This document shows positions 30,696 through 41,070 of a stretch of 64,000 bases of DNA, one piece after another. The DNA is from Terebella lapidaria (taxonomy: Eukaryota; Annelida; Polychaeta; Terebellida; Terebellidae): positions 15,531,809 to 15,595,808 of the forward strand of contig OX424559.1 in assembly GCA_949152475.1 (NCBI GenBank), read 5' to 3'. The position numbers and the translations under genes are program-made. The notes beneath the pieces were generated by a model that saw only the letters and a program-made list of their open reading frames with translations, had not been told where the DNA came from and did not search any database. Within the stretch, counting starts at the first letter, position 1; the number at the start of each line of letters is the position of its first letter.

Positions 30696-31450
30696 TCAGA
30701 CAATAAAGCACAAATGCCATGTCCCAATCGGGGAGAGTAGACACTCCCCTCGATCTTTGCATCCTAAAGGACCAGCAAGGATACGACTATTGGTCAAATC
30801 GACCCCCTTAGCACGAAATACAGGGCCCAACATGTACTTGTATCCCTCGAACATAGTAGATTTCAAATTATGGCTATCAAAGAGATAGCAGAGAAAGTCT
30901 AGCACTGCATTCAGGGGGGCAGAGAGCAGATCAATGTTCCCTCCAAAGACTCTCCACTCAGCCTCATACTTTCTAGAAGAAGACCACTTTGTGTAGCACT
31001 TCCGTTAGGAACCGGGTTGGCGAGTATGCATACCCGGACATTCCGTCCCAAGACTGGGGCATTGCATCCACGGCAAGTGCCTCGCTCTCTGGCAGTGGTG
31101 AGAAGTACACCAGGAGCTTGTGATTCCGGGAGGGCATGAAGAGGTCTATGTTCAGTTTCCCGAAAACCTGACAAATGCAATGAAACACCTCCGGGTGTGA
31201 GCTCCATTCCGTGCCCATGATCTTATCAGGTCTCAACAGGACATCAACTAAGGTGTTCCTGCGGCCCGGCAAATGACGTGCCCTGATGTACAGACCATAT
31301 TTAAAGGCAAATCTGATCAGACACTCGGCTTCCAAGCAGAGATCCCTCGACCGAGTTCCTTCCTGCTTGTTTATGTGTGCCACGACCGACGAGCTGTAAT
31401 CGATGACTGAGCCAAAGCATTTTGCATCGCCACAGACGCCTTGAGAACTC
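30696..31450 (-). pseudogene. DIRS-type retrotransposon fragment: RNase H region and start of tyrosine recombinase
   Basis: The frame at 30973-31450 reads VAHINKQEGTRSRDLCLEAE, IRARHLPGRRNTLVDVLLRP, TEWSSHPEVF and ALAVDAMPQSWDGM, the conserved run found in DIRS-like elements between RNase H and recombinase. A second frame (30696-30905) reads LDFLCYLFDSHNLKSTMFEG and resembles the N-terminal core-binding domain of their tyrosine recombinase. The two are separated by a frameshift; upstream RT and downstream catalytic recombinase parts are missing. Confidence 0.75.
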
Positions 31451-31656
31451 TCTTCTCCGGGGAAAGAGCTACGCTTCGATTCAGATCTTAATCTACCCCG
31501 ACATACTCGAATCGTCCCGAGCATGTTTGTGAGTAATGCGTAATGCATAAGTGTATGAATAAATTCAAATAACAATGTGTTCTTATTTGCTTTCCATCTC
31601 AATGAGATGCTGTTATCATTTTAAATTGATATTATATAGCTAGAATAACACCAAAA

Positions 31657-33425
31657 ATGGAATCTACATACCAAAATACCCTTGAAAGTAAGTATCACAC
31701 ATCTTTATAGCACAATTAGTTACGAACTTGAATTTTCGGGGTGTGTTTAGCAGGCATCTTGGATTTATGTTAATTACCAAAACTAACGAAATTAAGCTCT
31801 ATTGTTCAATAATTTATTGGGATTGCAAATCAGTAAAAGTCTCTATCAGAAATATCCAAGCAAGATCCACAATTGAGACCATAGGGGTGTCAAGGGGGCT
31901 ATGTTCGAGAGATATCTAAATGAATGTGTAGTGTGTACCATGTGTGCAGGTGTACATGCATCAAAAGAAATAGCTTGATTGTATTTATTTGTTATAGTCA
32001 ATTGTTATAGTCCTAACAGTTTAGTTTGTCTTAATTGTTGTATATTATTCTGTGTAGGAGACAGAATTTCTGGATGAAGATATCGGCACAGAGGAATGTG
32101 CACCGACAGAGCCCCAAGTAAGCATGGACTCGAACTAGAAAAATAGCATTGAAATTGACTCTCTAACTATTCTACTGATCATCAGGGTTTTTTGTGATAT
32201 AGTATACAAAATTTGTCATCGTCATAACAAATCTTATGATGTGTAAAATACTGTTCGATATTACCATTAAACTTGAGTTCAACACAAAACCTCGTATGAT
32301 TTTTGGCGATAACTTCATTTAGGATGGTCGGATCAATTTGAAATTTTATATGCTTCCATTTGGCACAAAACCATATTTTTTCACCAAACTTCAGACTTCT
32401 ATCTTGAAAACAGAAAAAGGTGGCAATCTACCCCAATGTTAAATGTTGGGCACTAATCGGATCACAGGAATTCAGGCAAATTTGGGGGATTTCATGATCT
32501 TTATTCCGCTAAGGAATACAATATGAGGAAAGTTTTTGAGTTAGAATAATCATACAGGTGTATTCTAATAGAATATCATTCTTACAAACTACTGTGCAGT
32601 GTGAACATCGAACAACATGCCAAATTCTGTTCGAACTTGCAAATTCCACGCTTGATGTTAAATTTAACAGTGGAGTAGATTGCCAACTATTTCAATTTTC
32701 AGGATATAAGTCTGAAATTTGGTGAAAAAATATGGTTTTATGCCAAATGGAAACAAATAAAATTTCAAATTGATCCAACAATCCTAAACGAAGTTATCGC
32801 CAAAAATCATATGAGGTTTTGTGTTGAACTTGAGTATAGACACCATTAGACATGATTGTTCTTAATTACATGTACCGTTCAATACTTATGACACTTTTAA
32901 AGCTCCAGTTTCTCTCTCCTCAGAGTCCATTGTTAGCAACACTGGAAGTGAACGAGAGTTTGGTGAAGAATGTGCTGCAAGGAATGGGAAGTGATGAGAT
33001 ATTGATTCTCTCCAACCACAACATCAAAGATGTTATATCACATGTAAATGGTAAACTATTTGTGGCAACCGTGAAAACATTTGCACACCAGATATTAGCT
33101 CAATCCAGAAATGTCGTTTTTCTGTGCCATAGTTTTTGAGAATTTTATTGCAAATAAGTTTTGTTTTTCAGTGAAGGAACTGGTTCCTGTCTTAGCTGAA
33201 ATGAATACTTTCATATCATCCGGTCTGTTCCGTCGATCGATACGTGAGAAAGCCTTGACCACTTTTCATCATCATCATGAAGCGCCAACAGCCAAGGTGA
33301 AGCCATTCATCGCCAGTGAGCCGCTGGCTGCTCTCCTTGTGTTCAGGACCATGGAGGAACTACTGCGTACCCTCGCACTGAACCACAGCACCAGATCAGA
33401 CTTTTTTTTAGTGGACTGTCGCTGA
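31657..33425 (+). CDS. Possible four-exon gene, product unknown
   Basis: Hand-built model: exon 1 31657-31687 (ATG, donor GTAAGT), exon 2 32065-32117 (donor GTAAGC), exon 3 32924-33050 (acceptor CTCCTCAG, donor GTAAAC) and exon 4 33172-33425 (acceptor TTTTTCAG, stop TGA). Phases join at every junction and give an open frame of about 154 codons. The protein is acidic at the start, then Leu/Val-rich and probably helical, with His4 near the middle; no family recognised. Intron 2 contains a miniature element (32263-32846), as expected for an insertion tolerated in an intron. The last exon overlaps, antisense, the final exon of the transposase gene. The first exon is the weakest part. Confidence 0.35.
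32263..32846. repeat. Miniature inverted-repeat element, about 190-base arms
   Basis: Left arm about 32263-32455 and right arm about 32650-32846 are imperfect reverse complements (aaacttgagttcaacacaaa against tttgtgttgaacttgagt). The inner motif 'ggcaatctaccccaatgtta' is shared with the element at 43.56-44.06 kb, so the two are related. Confidence 0.72.
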
Positions 33426-33526
33426 TGACCACTGATCGCTTTCCGCCCTGATGACCTGCGGTGTTCTTTTTCGGGTTGAAGGAAAACGCAAGCGACCTCT
33501 GCAGCCTCAGCTGATTTTCCTGGTGC
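33343..33526 (-). pseudogene. Transposase exon 10 (C-terminal tail)
   Basis: Acceptor GATTTGCAG before 33526. Read in the phase given by exon 9 it yields QLRLQRSLAFSFNPKK and SDSPLKK, the basic tail typical of P-element transposases (NPKK..., then a short acidic and Lys-rich end). Stop at 33343-33345. Confidence 0.65.
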
Positions 33527-33716
33527 CTGCAAATCATTAAACTATATGTTTCACAGAAAGATCTTACATGAGTGTGTCACTCCCAGCTTACTATACTACA
33601 AATCATCAAATAAAAACATTGTATATTAATACTTAGAATAAACAGGAGGATATAGAATTATGCCAGTTCTGTACTAGTATTTGGTATCACAGTCTGGTAA
33701 ATTTACAGTCTGAACA

Positions 33717-33890
33717 AGTCGTTTGATTTATCAAACCTGAATTTGTCAAGGGTAGGGTTGTCGGCGCGCCCCGCTAGACCTTTGTGCCTCCCAAAATGTT
33801 CCTCGAGGGGGTCTTGACAGAATTGCTGACTCAGAACGAAGGGCACTTCATGTTGAAGGAGGTACTTGGTTACCTCCACGAAGGCATGGA
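33717..33890 (-). pseudogene. Transposase exon 9 (catalytic Glu region)
   Basis: Acceptor TTCTCTAG, donor GTAAAT. Encodes VEVTKYLLQHEVPFVLSQQF followed by CQDPLEEHFGRHKG and GRADNPTLDKF. The QDPLE(E)xFG motif carries the glutamate of the P-element catalytic triad and is intact. Confidence 0.8.
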
Positions 33891-33947
33891 CTAGAGAACA
33901 AAAAAAAGTTTTCAAATATCAATCGAAAATAAAACACTTTGTACATG

Positions 33948-35392
33948 AAAAATTAGCCCAAAGGCTAAGATAGGTTACCGGACAATTTTGGTTTGGATAA
34001 TGGAATGTAACAGACCTTGAGATTTATCAATCAAGGTTATCAGTGTGAACATTATGACCATGAGATTTACCAATCAAGGTCATCCATGTGAACTTCAATG
34101 TCACCATTACATGTACGGGTGCGGTATTTGATTTTCTATATGTTCATAATACAAAGATACGTCTGGGTGCAAGTGTATAGGCCACTCAAGCCAATGTACA
34201 CATTCTCAGTCAGACGTTTGGCACTCAAGGTCATCTGAGGTCAAGTTCAAGGTCATCATTAGTTGTGCCATATATGTCTTCCTATATGTTCATAATGCAA
34301 ACATAAGCCTTATCTGCAAGCATTTCATCTATAGAGGCAAATCTGGGTATTTTTTGACACAGAAATGGCTGTTTCAACCTTTTAAGGTCATCCAAGGTCA
34401 AATTCAAGGTCACCACACAAGTCGCCATATATGACTTTCCAATTGGAAGTGCCAATTTCTAAGCTCTATCTTCAGGCGTTCTATGAGTACAGTTCTGGCA
34501 GCTCTCATTATGAAGGAAAAAATTGTCCAAAAATTTTTTCAAAGGGTGAAATTTTTTTTTCCCTGGAAATGGCCCAAAATGGATAGTATTGCGATTTGGG
34601 GTGAAAAAGTTTTTTTTCGCCGACTTGTTAAAAATTCAAAATGGCCGCCACACGCAGATCGGCGATTCAAGGGCAACCAAACTTATACACATCACAGAGG
34701 TCCATAAGGGGAATCTTTTGAAACAAAAATCTCAAAACTGTCTGAACAGTTTTCGAGAAAAGACAGACAAGGTGCAAATTTGGGCATTTTTCGACCCAAA
34801 AATGGCTGTTTTGACCTTTCAAGGTCATCCAAGGTCAAATTCAAGGTCACCACATAAGTCGCCATATATGACTTCCCATTTGAAAATGCCAATTTCTAAG
34901 CTCTATCTTCAAGCGTTCTATGAGTACAGTCCGGACAGCTCCCATTATGAAGGGAAAAATAGTAATGCGATTTGGGGCGAAAAAAATGTTTTTCGCCGAC
35001 TCGTCAAAAATTAAAAATGGCCGCCCCACGGAGACCGGCGATTCAAGGGCAACCAAACTTATACACATCACAGAGGTCCATAAGGGGAATCTTTTGAAAT
35101 AAAAATCTCAAAACTGTCTGAACAGTTTTTGAGAAAATGGCCGTCAAAGTCCAAAATTGGGCACTTTTCAACAAAAATGGCCGCCATTTTGAGGAAAATG
35201 CGGAAATCAAAAAACGAAAAAAAACCTTTCCTGGGACTATTTTTAGCTATTTTTGTGCAAAATTTCAGAAAGATTCGACTGTAAACTTTGAAGATAAAAA
35301 TGTGGACGGACGACAGACGACGGACGGACGGACGCCGGACAAAACGCCATGCCAATAGGTTATCGGACCATAGGTCCGGTAACCTAAAAAAA
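33948..35392. mobile_element. Copy of the AGGTTACCGGAC-ended repeat inside a transposase intron
   Basis: Ends are aggttaccggac (33972-33983) and gtccggtaacct (35374-35385), a 12-base terminal inverted repeat. Inside is a tandem duplication of about 430 bases (about 34380-34810 and 34815-35150) with ctgtctgaacagtttt and aatggccgcc motifs, plus AAGGTCA clusters near 34225-34265, 34385-34415 and 34820-34850. It lies wholly within the intron between exons 8 and 9. ORFs across it (35068-35535 and others) are shadows. No transposase is encoded. Confidence 0.75.
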
Positions 35393-35420
35393 ATGCTAAG
35401 AAATTGCAATTCCAACGTAC

Positions 35421-35553
35421 CTGTCATGGTGAGTCCTTCATAGGTCTGGTCAGAGAGGAACATTTTCTTCTTCTCCATCTTTGAGAAGCCGGGCCGAGTT
35501 GAGACGGACGTGTGCCAGGTATCGAAATAGCCCAAGACATCTTTGTGTAGAAA
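35421..35553 (-). pseudogene. Transposase exon 8
   Basis: Acceptor TTTTTTCAAG, donor GTACGT. Encodes FLHKDVLGYFDTWH, then KMFLSDQTYEGLTMT, the conserved FLS-QTYEGL block of P-element transposases. Intact within itself. Confidence 0.8.
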
Positions 35554-35602
35554 CTTGAAAAAAGTGAGATTTCATTTTGAGTGCCAGTAAAATAACAATT
35601 AC

Positions 35603-35783
35603 CTCAGAGCGGGGGTGATCGACAGATCTGTACGGCTCCAGATATGGTTTCCGTGCGCGAACACCCTCAGGGAGTGACCTAACATTCAAGCAGTCAAATA
35701 GGCGATCACACAGGAGTATCAACCGTGCCGTCTCTGCCATCTCATCTCCATAATACTCTTGCATGACTCGAGTTGTTTAGGAC
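35603..35783 (-). pseudogene. Transposase exon 7, frameshifted
   Basis: Acceptor TTTATTCAG, donor GTAATT. The first few codons (VLNNS) and the rest (VMQEYYGDEMAETARLILLC, LFDCLNVRS, ARKPYLEPYRSVDHPRSE) are in different frames, a one-base shift near 35765. Family match is clear from FDCLNV and KPYLxPY. Confidence 0.75.
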
Positions 35784-36004
35784 CTGAATAAACACACCAC
35801 AAATATAATCAGTGATTTTCACAAGCATTTAGTTTGACTGGGACACAAAGGTCATCTAAATTCAACATATTTCGAAATTAATTGAATTACCTCAATCATT
35901 AGTAAGAAAAACATTTCTGGGTACAGATTCAATACATGTAAGTACATTGTACAGCAATAACATCCAGGATTTAGAGCATATACCAAGACATACGGATATC
36001 GCAC

Positions 36005-36141
36005 CTGTACAGCTAATCTTACACTCATTGTTGACGACGGGGTGAGGTTGACGTGGCTGTAGGTCAGTTTGGTACGATACAGGTGTCCTTGCGCGTCATC
36101 CTGGTACACCCGAAACACGTGTGTCCACCACAAGTGGTGCC
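36005..36141 (-). pseudogene. Transposase exon 6, acceptor lost
   Basis: Encodes NGHHLWWTHVFRVYQDDAQG through SSTMSVRLAVQ, with donor CAG|GTGCGA at its 3' end. No AG acceptor is visible just upstream; instead the LINE insertion starts about 10 bases away, which probably removed it. Confidence 0.7.
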
Positions 36142-36149
36142 CATTGGTT

Positions 36150-37056
36150 ATAAAAAATAGTAAGAGTTGTTGCTGAGATGAACATATATGGTATAATTTT
36201 GTGGGGTAACACCTATAATGTATATCTTAATAAGCTGATTGTTCTGCAGAAAAAAATAATCAGAATGATTTGGGGGGCAGATTACAATGCACATACTGAG
36301 CCATTATTTAAAATGCTAAATGTACTAAAACTGACTGATGTATATAAATTGCAAGTGGTAAAATTTGTTTTCACTTTCATCCAGCAAGGCCTGCCTCAGT
36401 CTTTAAATGATTTATTTACAAGAGTAGGGGATTCCAAAACTCACATCACACGTCAAGTGAAGGGTTGCAAACTGCGGGTGCCATTGGCACGTACAAATAT
36501 ATCGCATAGAAGTATTGTTACTATGGGACCTAAGATCTGGAATTCTATACCGGCTAACTTATACCAGTACCAGTTAAGGGACACAACTCAAATGGTTGGT
36601 GTGAAATGTCTGCTGTATAAATATAAACAATTATTACTAGGAATGTATAATTGATTGTACATGTAGAGTTCTCCAATAGTAATTGCTATAGGTCCAACTT
36701 TACTTTATTATATGAAAACTAGGCTGACTACTAGTAATCATGGTAATGCCATTTAAAAATTCTAACTGTACTGACTTACATGTATGTATTATACCTAGAT
36801 GTGATTATCCATAATATTCTTTGTACCTTCACCATTGTGACCAGATCATATGTATATATAGATTTGCTCATTCAGAATTTCTAGCTAAGCTTAAGTATAA
36901 CTATATTTGTTCGGGGCACGGGACCCTCCAGATGTGGAGGCTACAGTCTATAGACTCTGTCCTGTGTCCTGGGGCTTCTGACGATGTATATGTTTGTATC
37001 TACTGTAAATTCATTATTGCTGAAGCTCTAAATAAAATACAATACAAAATATGTTA
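36150..37056 (+). pseudogene. 5'-truncated LINE: reverse transcriptase C-terminus and 3' UTR
   Basis: 36178-36654 encodes 158 residues, including GIILWGNTYNVYLNKLIVLQ, KKIIRMIWGADYNAHTEPLF and MGPKIWNSIPANL, the region after the RT core in metazoan Jockey/CR1-like non-LTR elements. A 400-base untranslated part follows and ends in aataaaatacaatacaaaat near 37040. It is inserted in the transposase intron, opposite to the host gene. Truncation at the 5' end is normal for LINE insertions. Confidence 0.8.
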
Positions 37057-37145
37057 ACTCATACAAACTAATCATACCATGAAGGGAGAGTATTGTTTAT
37101 AAGAATCCGAAAACCCCTGAAACATGCACTGCTGCCAGTATTTAC

Positions 37146-37355
37146 CCATAGGCATCTGGTTCCTCCTGACTTGGATTTGACAAGGTTGTTTCTGATAGTT
37201 TTCATCAGATGTGGAGCATCAGACATGAAGTAGAGAAATCGTGGCTCGGATGAATACATGTTTCGTGCCTTGTAGACAATGGTCTCGCTTCCGGTTCGAT
37301 GCATGCGATACATACTCTGGTTTGGTGACGCTTTATCACTGGTTGATGTGATAAC
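37146..37355 (-). pseudogene. Transposase exon 5 (second catalytic Asp)
   Basis: Acceptor TTTCTTGCAG, donor GTAAAT. Encodes ITSTSDKASPNQSMYRMH and then RFLYFMSDAPHLMKTIRNNL. SD.PHLxKT.RN is one of the most conserved P-element transposase motifs and is intact here. Confidence 0.85.
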
Positions 37356-37523
37356 CTGCAAGAAAGACATAGTTTCAGATCTAGATCCTAAATTCAGAGG
37401 AAATAAAACTGTGTTGTTATTGTTGCTGTAAGCAATGACCAAATTCAAATGAGATTCAAGGTATGAACATGTACCGGCATGTAGAATTCCATTCTCATAT
37501 AATGCACAACACTTAGTATATAC

Positions 37524-37692
37524 CTTCAAGTCACAGACTAGTTCCAAGTAGGCAACGGCAGACCAAAGCAACTCGAACAGTTCATCACCGGTGGCAGTCT
37601 TGGTTCCGAAATGGTTCCAAGCTGGTCTTGATGTGGTTATTGATCCCCACCACCATGAAAACCAGAACGTGTGTGGCGACATTATCCATGTC
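37524..37692 (-). pseudogene. Transposase exon 4, frameshifted
   Basis: Acceptor TTTATCAG, donor GTATAT. Begins DMDNVATHVLVFMVVGI, the ATH-LVFMV motif of the family, then shifts by one base near 37600 into HFGTKTATGDELFELLWSAV and ends LELVCDLK. Confidence 0.8.
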
Positions 37693-37796
37693 CTGATAAA
37701 AATAAGAAAAATACATTTGATATTCTCTTCCTGAAAGAAAAAGAGTATTGCTCCATTACATGGGAATGGAATTGACAGTGATAACAAAAAGCATAC

Positions 37797-37950
37797 CTGA
37801 TCAAATTTTCACATGGCTGGATTGGTGAACCCAATCATTTCTCCACTTTTTGTTGTCATACACTAGATCTGCTTGTTCCGACATCTCGTCATGGAGTAGG
37901 GCCACAAATCGCTTGGGCCTTTCGAGACACCTCGCCTGTTCCCTCAGTTC
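37797..37950 (-). pseudogene. Transposase exon 3 (first catalytic Asp), frameshift and stop
   Basis: Acceptor TTATACAG, donor GTATGC. Encodes ELREQARCLERPKRFVALLH then DEMSEQADLVYDN, with the first catalytic Asp in LLHDEM. A shift in the run of A near 37860 changes frame to SGEMIGFTNPAM, which is followed by TGA. Confidence 0.8.
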
Positions 37951-38239
37951 CTGTATAAGGGAAGTGAATTGTTTTTTTAGTAAGTTGGCAAGTTAATCTT
38001 ATATAACCGAAAACATCTTCAAAATAGAAATAATTATGTCATGAAAAGAATGTTTCAAAACAAGTTGCAGATGCATAAAACAAAAGATCAGATTCCTGGC
38101 AGCACACAACAAGTCTATGCTGACAATGATTCATCGTCACCTCTCATTGTCCAGATATTCAGAGAATGGATCATGTAGTAGTAAATCATTCATGCTCATG
38201 ATTATCTGAATCAGCTGAGAGGAGCAGATTTTTGTTTAC

Positions 38240-38967
38240 CTGAATAACTTCAGGCTGGAAGCCTGCTTTTGGCTGAACGACATTGGTGTAATCTCTCAGA
38301 GTTGCTTCGTTTGGGAGACACAGAACACCGGTGTCCTGCAAAGCCTTGTACGCTCGCGGGCTTTGGAAATGCAAATAAATTGCAAACCGAATCATCATTG
38401 GATGCCAGCGTCGTCCTTTCGGTGTGCAGCTGAATGCTTTCTTCTGCTCCTTCCAGAACAGGTCCATCAACGGGGTGGAAGTGATGTCATTTCCATCCAG
38501 AACAGACGTCAAGCCATCGGCAACTTTGTCGGAGAGAAGTACACCCTGTTTCTCCAGGTCCTGCTTCATCACCTCTATATTCCGCTGTAGCTGCTTCACA
38601 TCAGATCGCACTATCTTGATCTCCTGAACTAGCTGATCTCTGGATAGGCTTGCTATCGGTGTTTTCGGGTGGACTTTCTTGGCAGCAACACTTTCACGTC
38701 TCTTGACGAGGTCACGCAGCAACCGGTCACAATACTGACACATTCCAGTTGCTGTGGATGGCAAAAGTCCTTCACAGACCTTCGACCGGATGACACAGGA
38801 TGTGACAGCTTCTCCCTGTAGTGACACACTCGTCGAGTAGTACCGATAGCCATCTGTACAGGGGATGCTATCGAAGTCACTGGTAATGCCTGTGCCTTTA
38901 TTCTTGCTTTCGATGGTCTTGAGGAGCCGTACCTTTTCGAGATTCCAAGTCTTCCTCAGATGTACAT
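38240..38967 (-). pseudogene. Transposase exon 2 (coiled coil and HTH region)
   Basis: 728 bases, acceptor TTTTTTTTGTAG, donor CAG|GTAAAC, no internal stop. It contains a Cys pair (MCQYC), a heptad-like coiled coil (VQEIKIVRSDVKQLQRNIEV), then WHPMMIRFAIYLHFQSPRAY and LPNEATLRDY, matching the region in THAP9 and P-element proteins before the catalytic core. Its first codon completes with the G left by exon 1. Confidence 0.85.
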
Positions 38968-39177
38968 CTACAAAAAAAAGTTAGGGTGCTATTGGCGTGC
39001 AACCATACCAAACCACAGTTGTACCACATACTCTAGAATGTTTACATTTGAGCTTATTATGTTCAGAATCATTCACAAGATAGTGTTTACAAGCCCAATA
39101 TTTCCCTTGAGGAGATCATGAGATATAATTACCTCCTAGAGACACTGTGGCAGTCAATGAACTGTTGACAACTAAGC

Positions 39178-39422
39178 GGACCCGAATGCAGGTGCAGCTG
39201 TCATCATTTTGTTTCCGCTTCATCAAGGTGCAGCGGACCCGAATGCAGGTGCAGCAGACCGAATGCAGGTCCGCAGATCTAGAATGCAGGTCCGCTGCAG
39301 GTGCAGCGGACCCGAATGCATGTGCAGGTGCAGGTGCAGCGGACCCGAATGCATGTGCAGGTGCAGGTGCAGCGGACCCGAATGCAGGTGCAGCTGTCAT
39401 CATTTTGTTTCCGCTTCATCAA
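39178..39422. repeat. Minisatellite with GTGCAGCGGACCCGAATGCA units
   Basis: Six or so units of about 30-36 bases; the outermost two carry an identical extra stretch (cagctgtcatcattttgttt...), giving a direct repeat of about 50 bases at 39178 and 39372. It lies in the first transposase intron. Frames on both strands are repeat shadows. Confidence 0.8.
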
Positions 39423-40400
39423 GCAGAAACAAAATATAAGCGGTACAAAAACAAGCTAACTTCAATTCTGCGTTGTGCTGAAAAGTCATATTATTGTTCA
39501 AAACTAGCGGATTGTAAAAATGATATAAAACAAACTTGGAAAATACTTAATGAAGCAATTAAAAAAAGACCACAAAAACAAGAACTACCAAACAGGTTTA
39601 TTCTTGATGATAAATGCATATCTGATGAGAAAACCATTTCTGATAAATTTTTGGATTTTTTTTACAAATATTGGTCCAACACTTGCTAAAAAAATACATA
39701 AATGCCCAGACAGAAGCTACTCTGATTTTCTCGGTGATAGTGTGGCGAGATCGATGTATTTAAACCCTATTACTGAGGATGAATTTTAAAAATTGTTTCA
39801 AATTTCCGCAGGAAAAATTCCTGTGGTTTTGATGATATTAAAAATCAATTTTAATATCAGCCAAATTTAGCGATATTGATTGTCACGCAAATTTGAAACT
39901 ACATCTCGAGAGAGTCAGGAATATATAGGAAATAGGCACAGTTCGGCAACAGATACTCAGAAAATTGCCGTTAATCGTGCATGAAAACAGTGGATAGAGA
40001 ATGATCGGCCTGCCTACATTGCCGGTTGCCACAGTATCTACACAAATACCAATGACGTCACGAGACTGTGTGTAGAAATCGCTCGCAAGGCGGGTCGCTT
40101 TGAGAAAAAAAATGATTTGAATCTTGATTTGACAATCCAATTTAGGTACGCAATACACATTTTCAGACCCAAATTTGTACGATATCTCATTCTATAGACA
40201 AAATAAAGCTACCGCAGAATGAATAAATTTTGTCAATTCTAAAAGTGATTATAGCTTTAATATGCACATTGTTAAACATACCATCAAAGAAATTGTAAAA
40301 CCATTGTGTCATATTTGTAACATATCCTTTGAGTCAGGATTTTTTCCTGACAAAATGAAAATTGCTAAAATTATACCTTTATTTAAAAGCGTTTAAAATC
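39423..40400 (+). pseudogene. LINE fragment: endonuclease-RT connecting region and start of RT
   Basis: 39423-39790 reads KYKRYKNKLTSILRCAEKSY, QTWKILNEAIKK and, after a shift, NIGPTLAKKI; then CGFDDI near 39830. After about 370 unrelated bases (39850-40215) the theme resumes with HTIKEIVKPLCHICNISFES and KMKIAKIIPLFKS (40267-40398). These are standard blocks of Jockey/CR1-type RT proteins. It is old, interrupted, and lies in the transposase's first intron. Confidence 0.72.
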
Positions 40401-40710
40401 ATTTAAAACCGTATCATAATCACAACAAGAACAAACAATGAAATGTGGAACGTGAACGAAGTACTGTTTCAGTATATGCTATTTTGGGGTTTAATTGAAA
40501 AATATGTTTCAAGCATCAACACCTGATGCTGTAACAGATGAGAATGAGGCGAAAACAAAATTGTTGTTACATCATGTACATTCATGACAATAAATTGAAC
40601 ATTCAAAGTGAAAGAATGTAATCTTTCCTTTACAAATTTAATCAGCTCCAAGAGGTAGTTGATATAAAATTAGAAACTAAATTACTGGCATCAATGACAA
40701 TTTAACTGGA

Positions 40711-41070
40711 TTATTTCAATATGCCATACAATCCAATAATCGATATAACAGCCAAAAGTCTGTTGGACGCGAAGTAGTCAGCTTGTCCAATAGAAAATTC
40801 GAAGTCAGAGCAATTCGGATCGGTCGAATATAGAAGACGTCCCTGATCTGCAGTTGTCCACGCGCGAGCCAATTCTGTGGTCTGGTTGAACGCCAGGCGA
40901 CGACGTGTCCCGATGTCTACGCTCCAATCTTGGACATTAGCAAGCCCGTAAGCGTACCGGCGACAAGGGTGACTGCTCGCAGCGCCATGTGTGACCCGAG
41001 GTTCGGGAAAAATGAAGACAGTGTGCTCTTGTTCATTTATTACATCGCACTTGTATACACACTCACAGAC
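40711..41070 (-). CDS. Candidate 3'-terminal exon of an unidentified gene
   Basis: A strong acceptor (TTTTTTATTTGTGTCTGTAG) ends at 41071 and is followed by 119 sense codons and TAA at 40711-40713, with no stop between. The peptide starts Cys-rich (VCECVYKCD), contains YAYGLANVQDWSVDIGTRRR and NCSDF, and ends in a hydrophobic stretch (RLLAVISIIGLYGILK), suggesting a secreted or membrane-anchored protein. There is no ATG in frame near the start, so earlier exons are needed; I could not place them. It is not an alternative end of the transposase, because joining it to exon 1 gives an immediate stop. Confidence 0.35.
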   Translation of the reverse strand, partial: VCECVYKCDVINEQEHTVFIFPEPRVTHGAASSHPCRRYAYGLANVQDWSVDIGTRRRLAFNQTTELARAWTTADQGRLLYSTDPNCSDFEFSIGQADYFASNRLLAVISIIGLYGILK

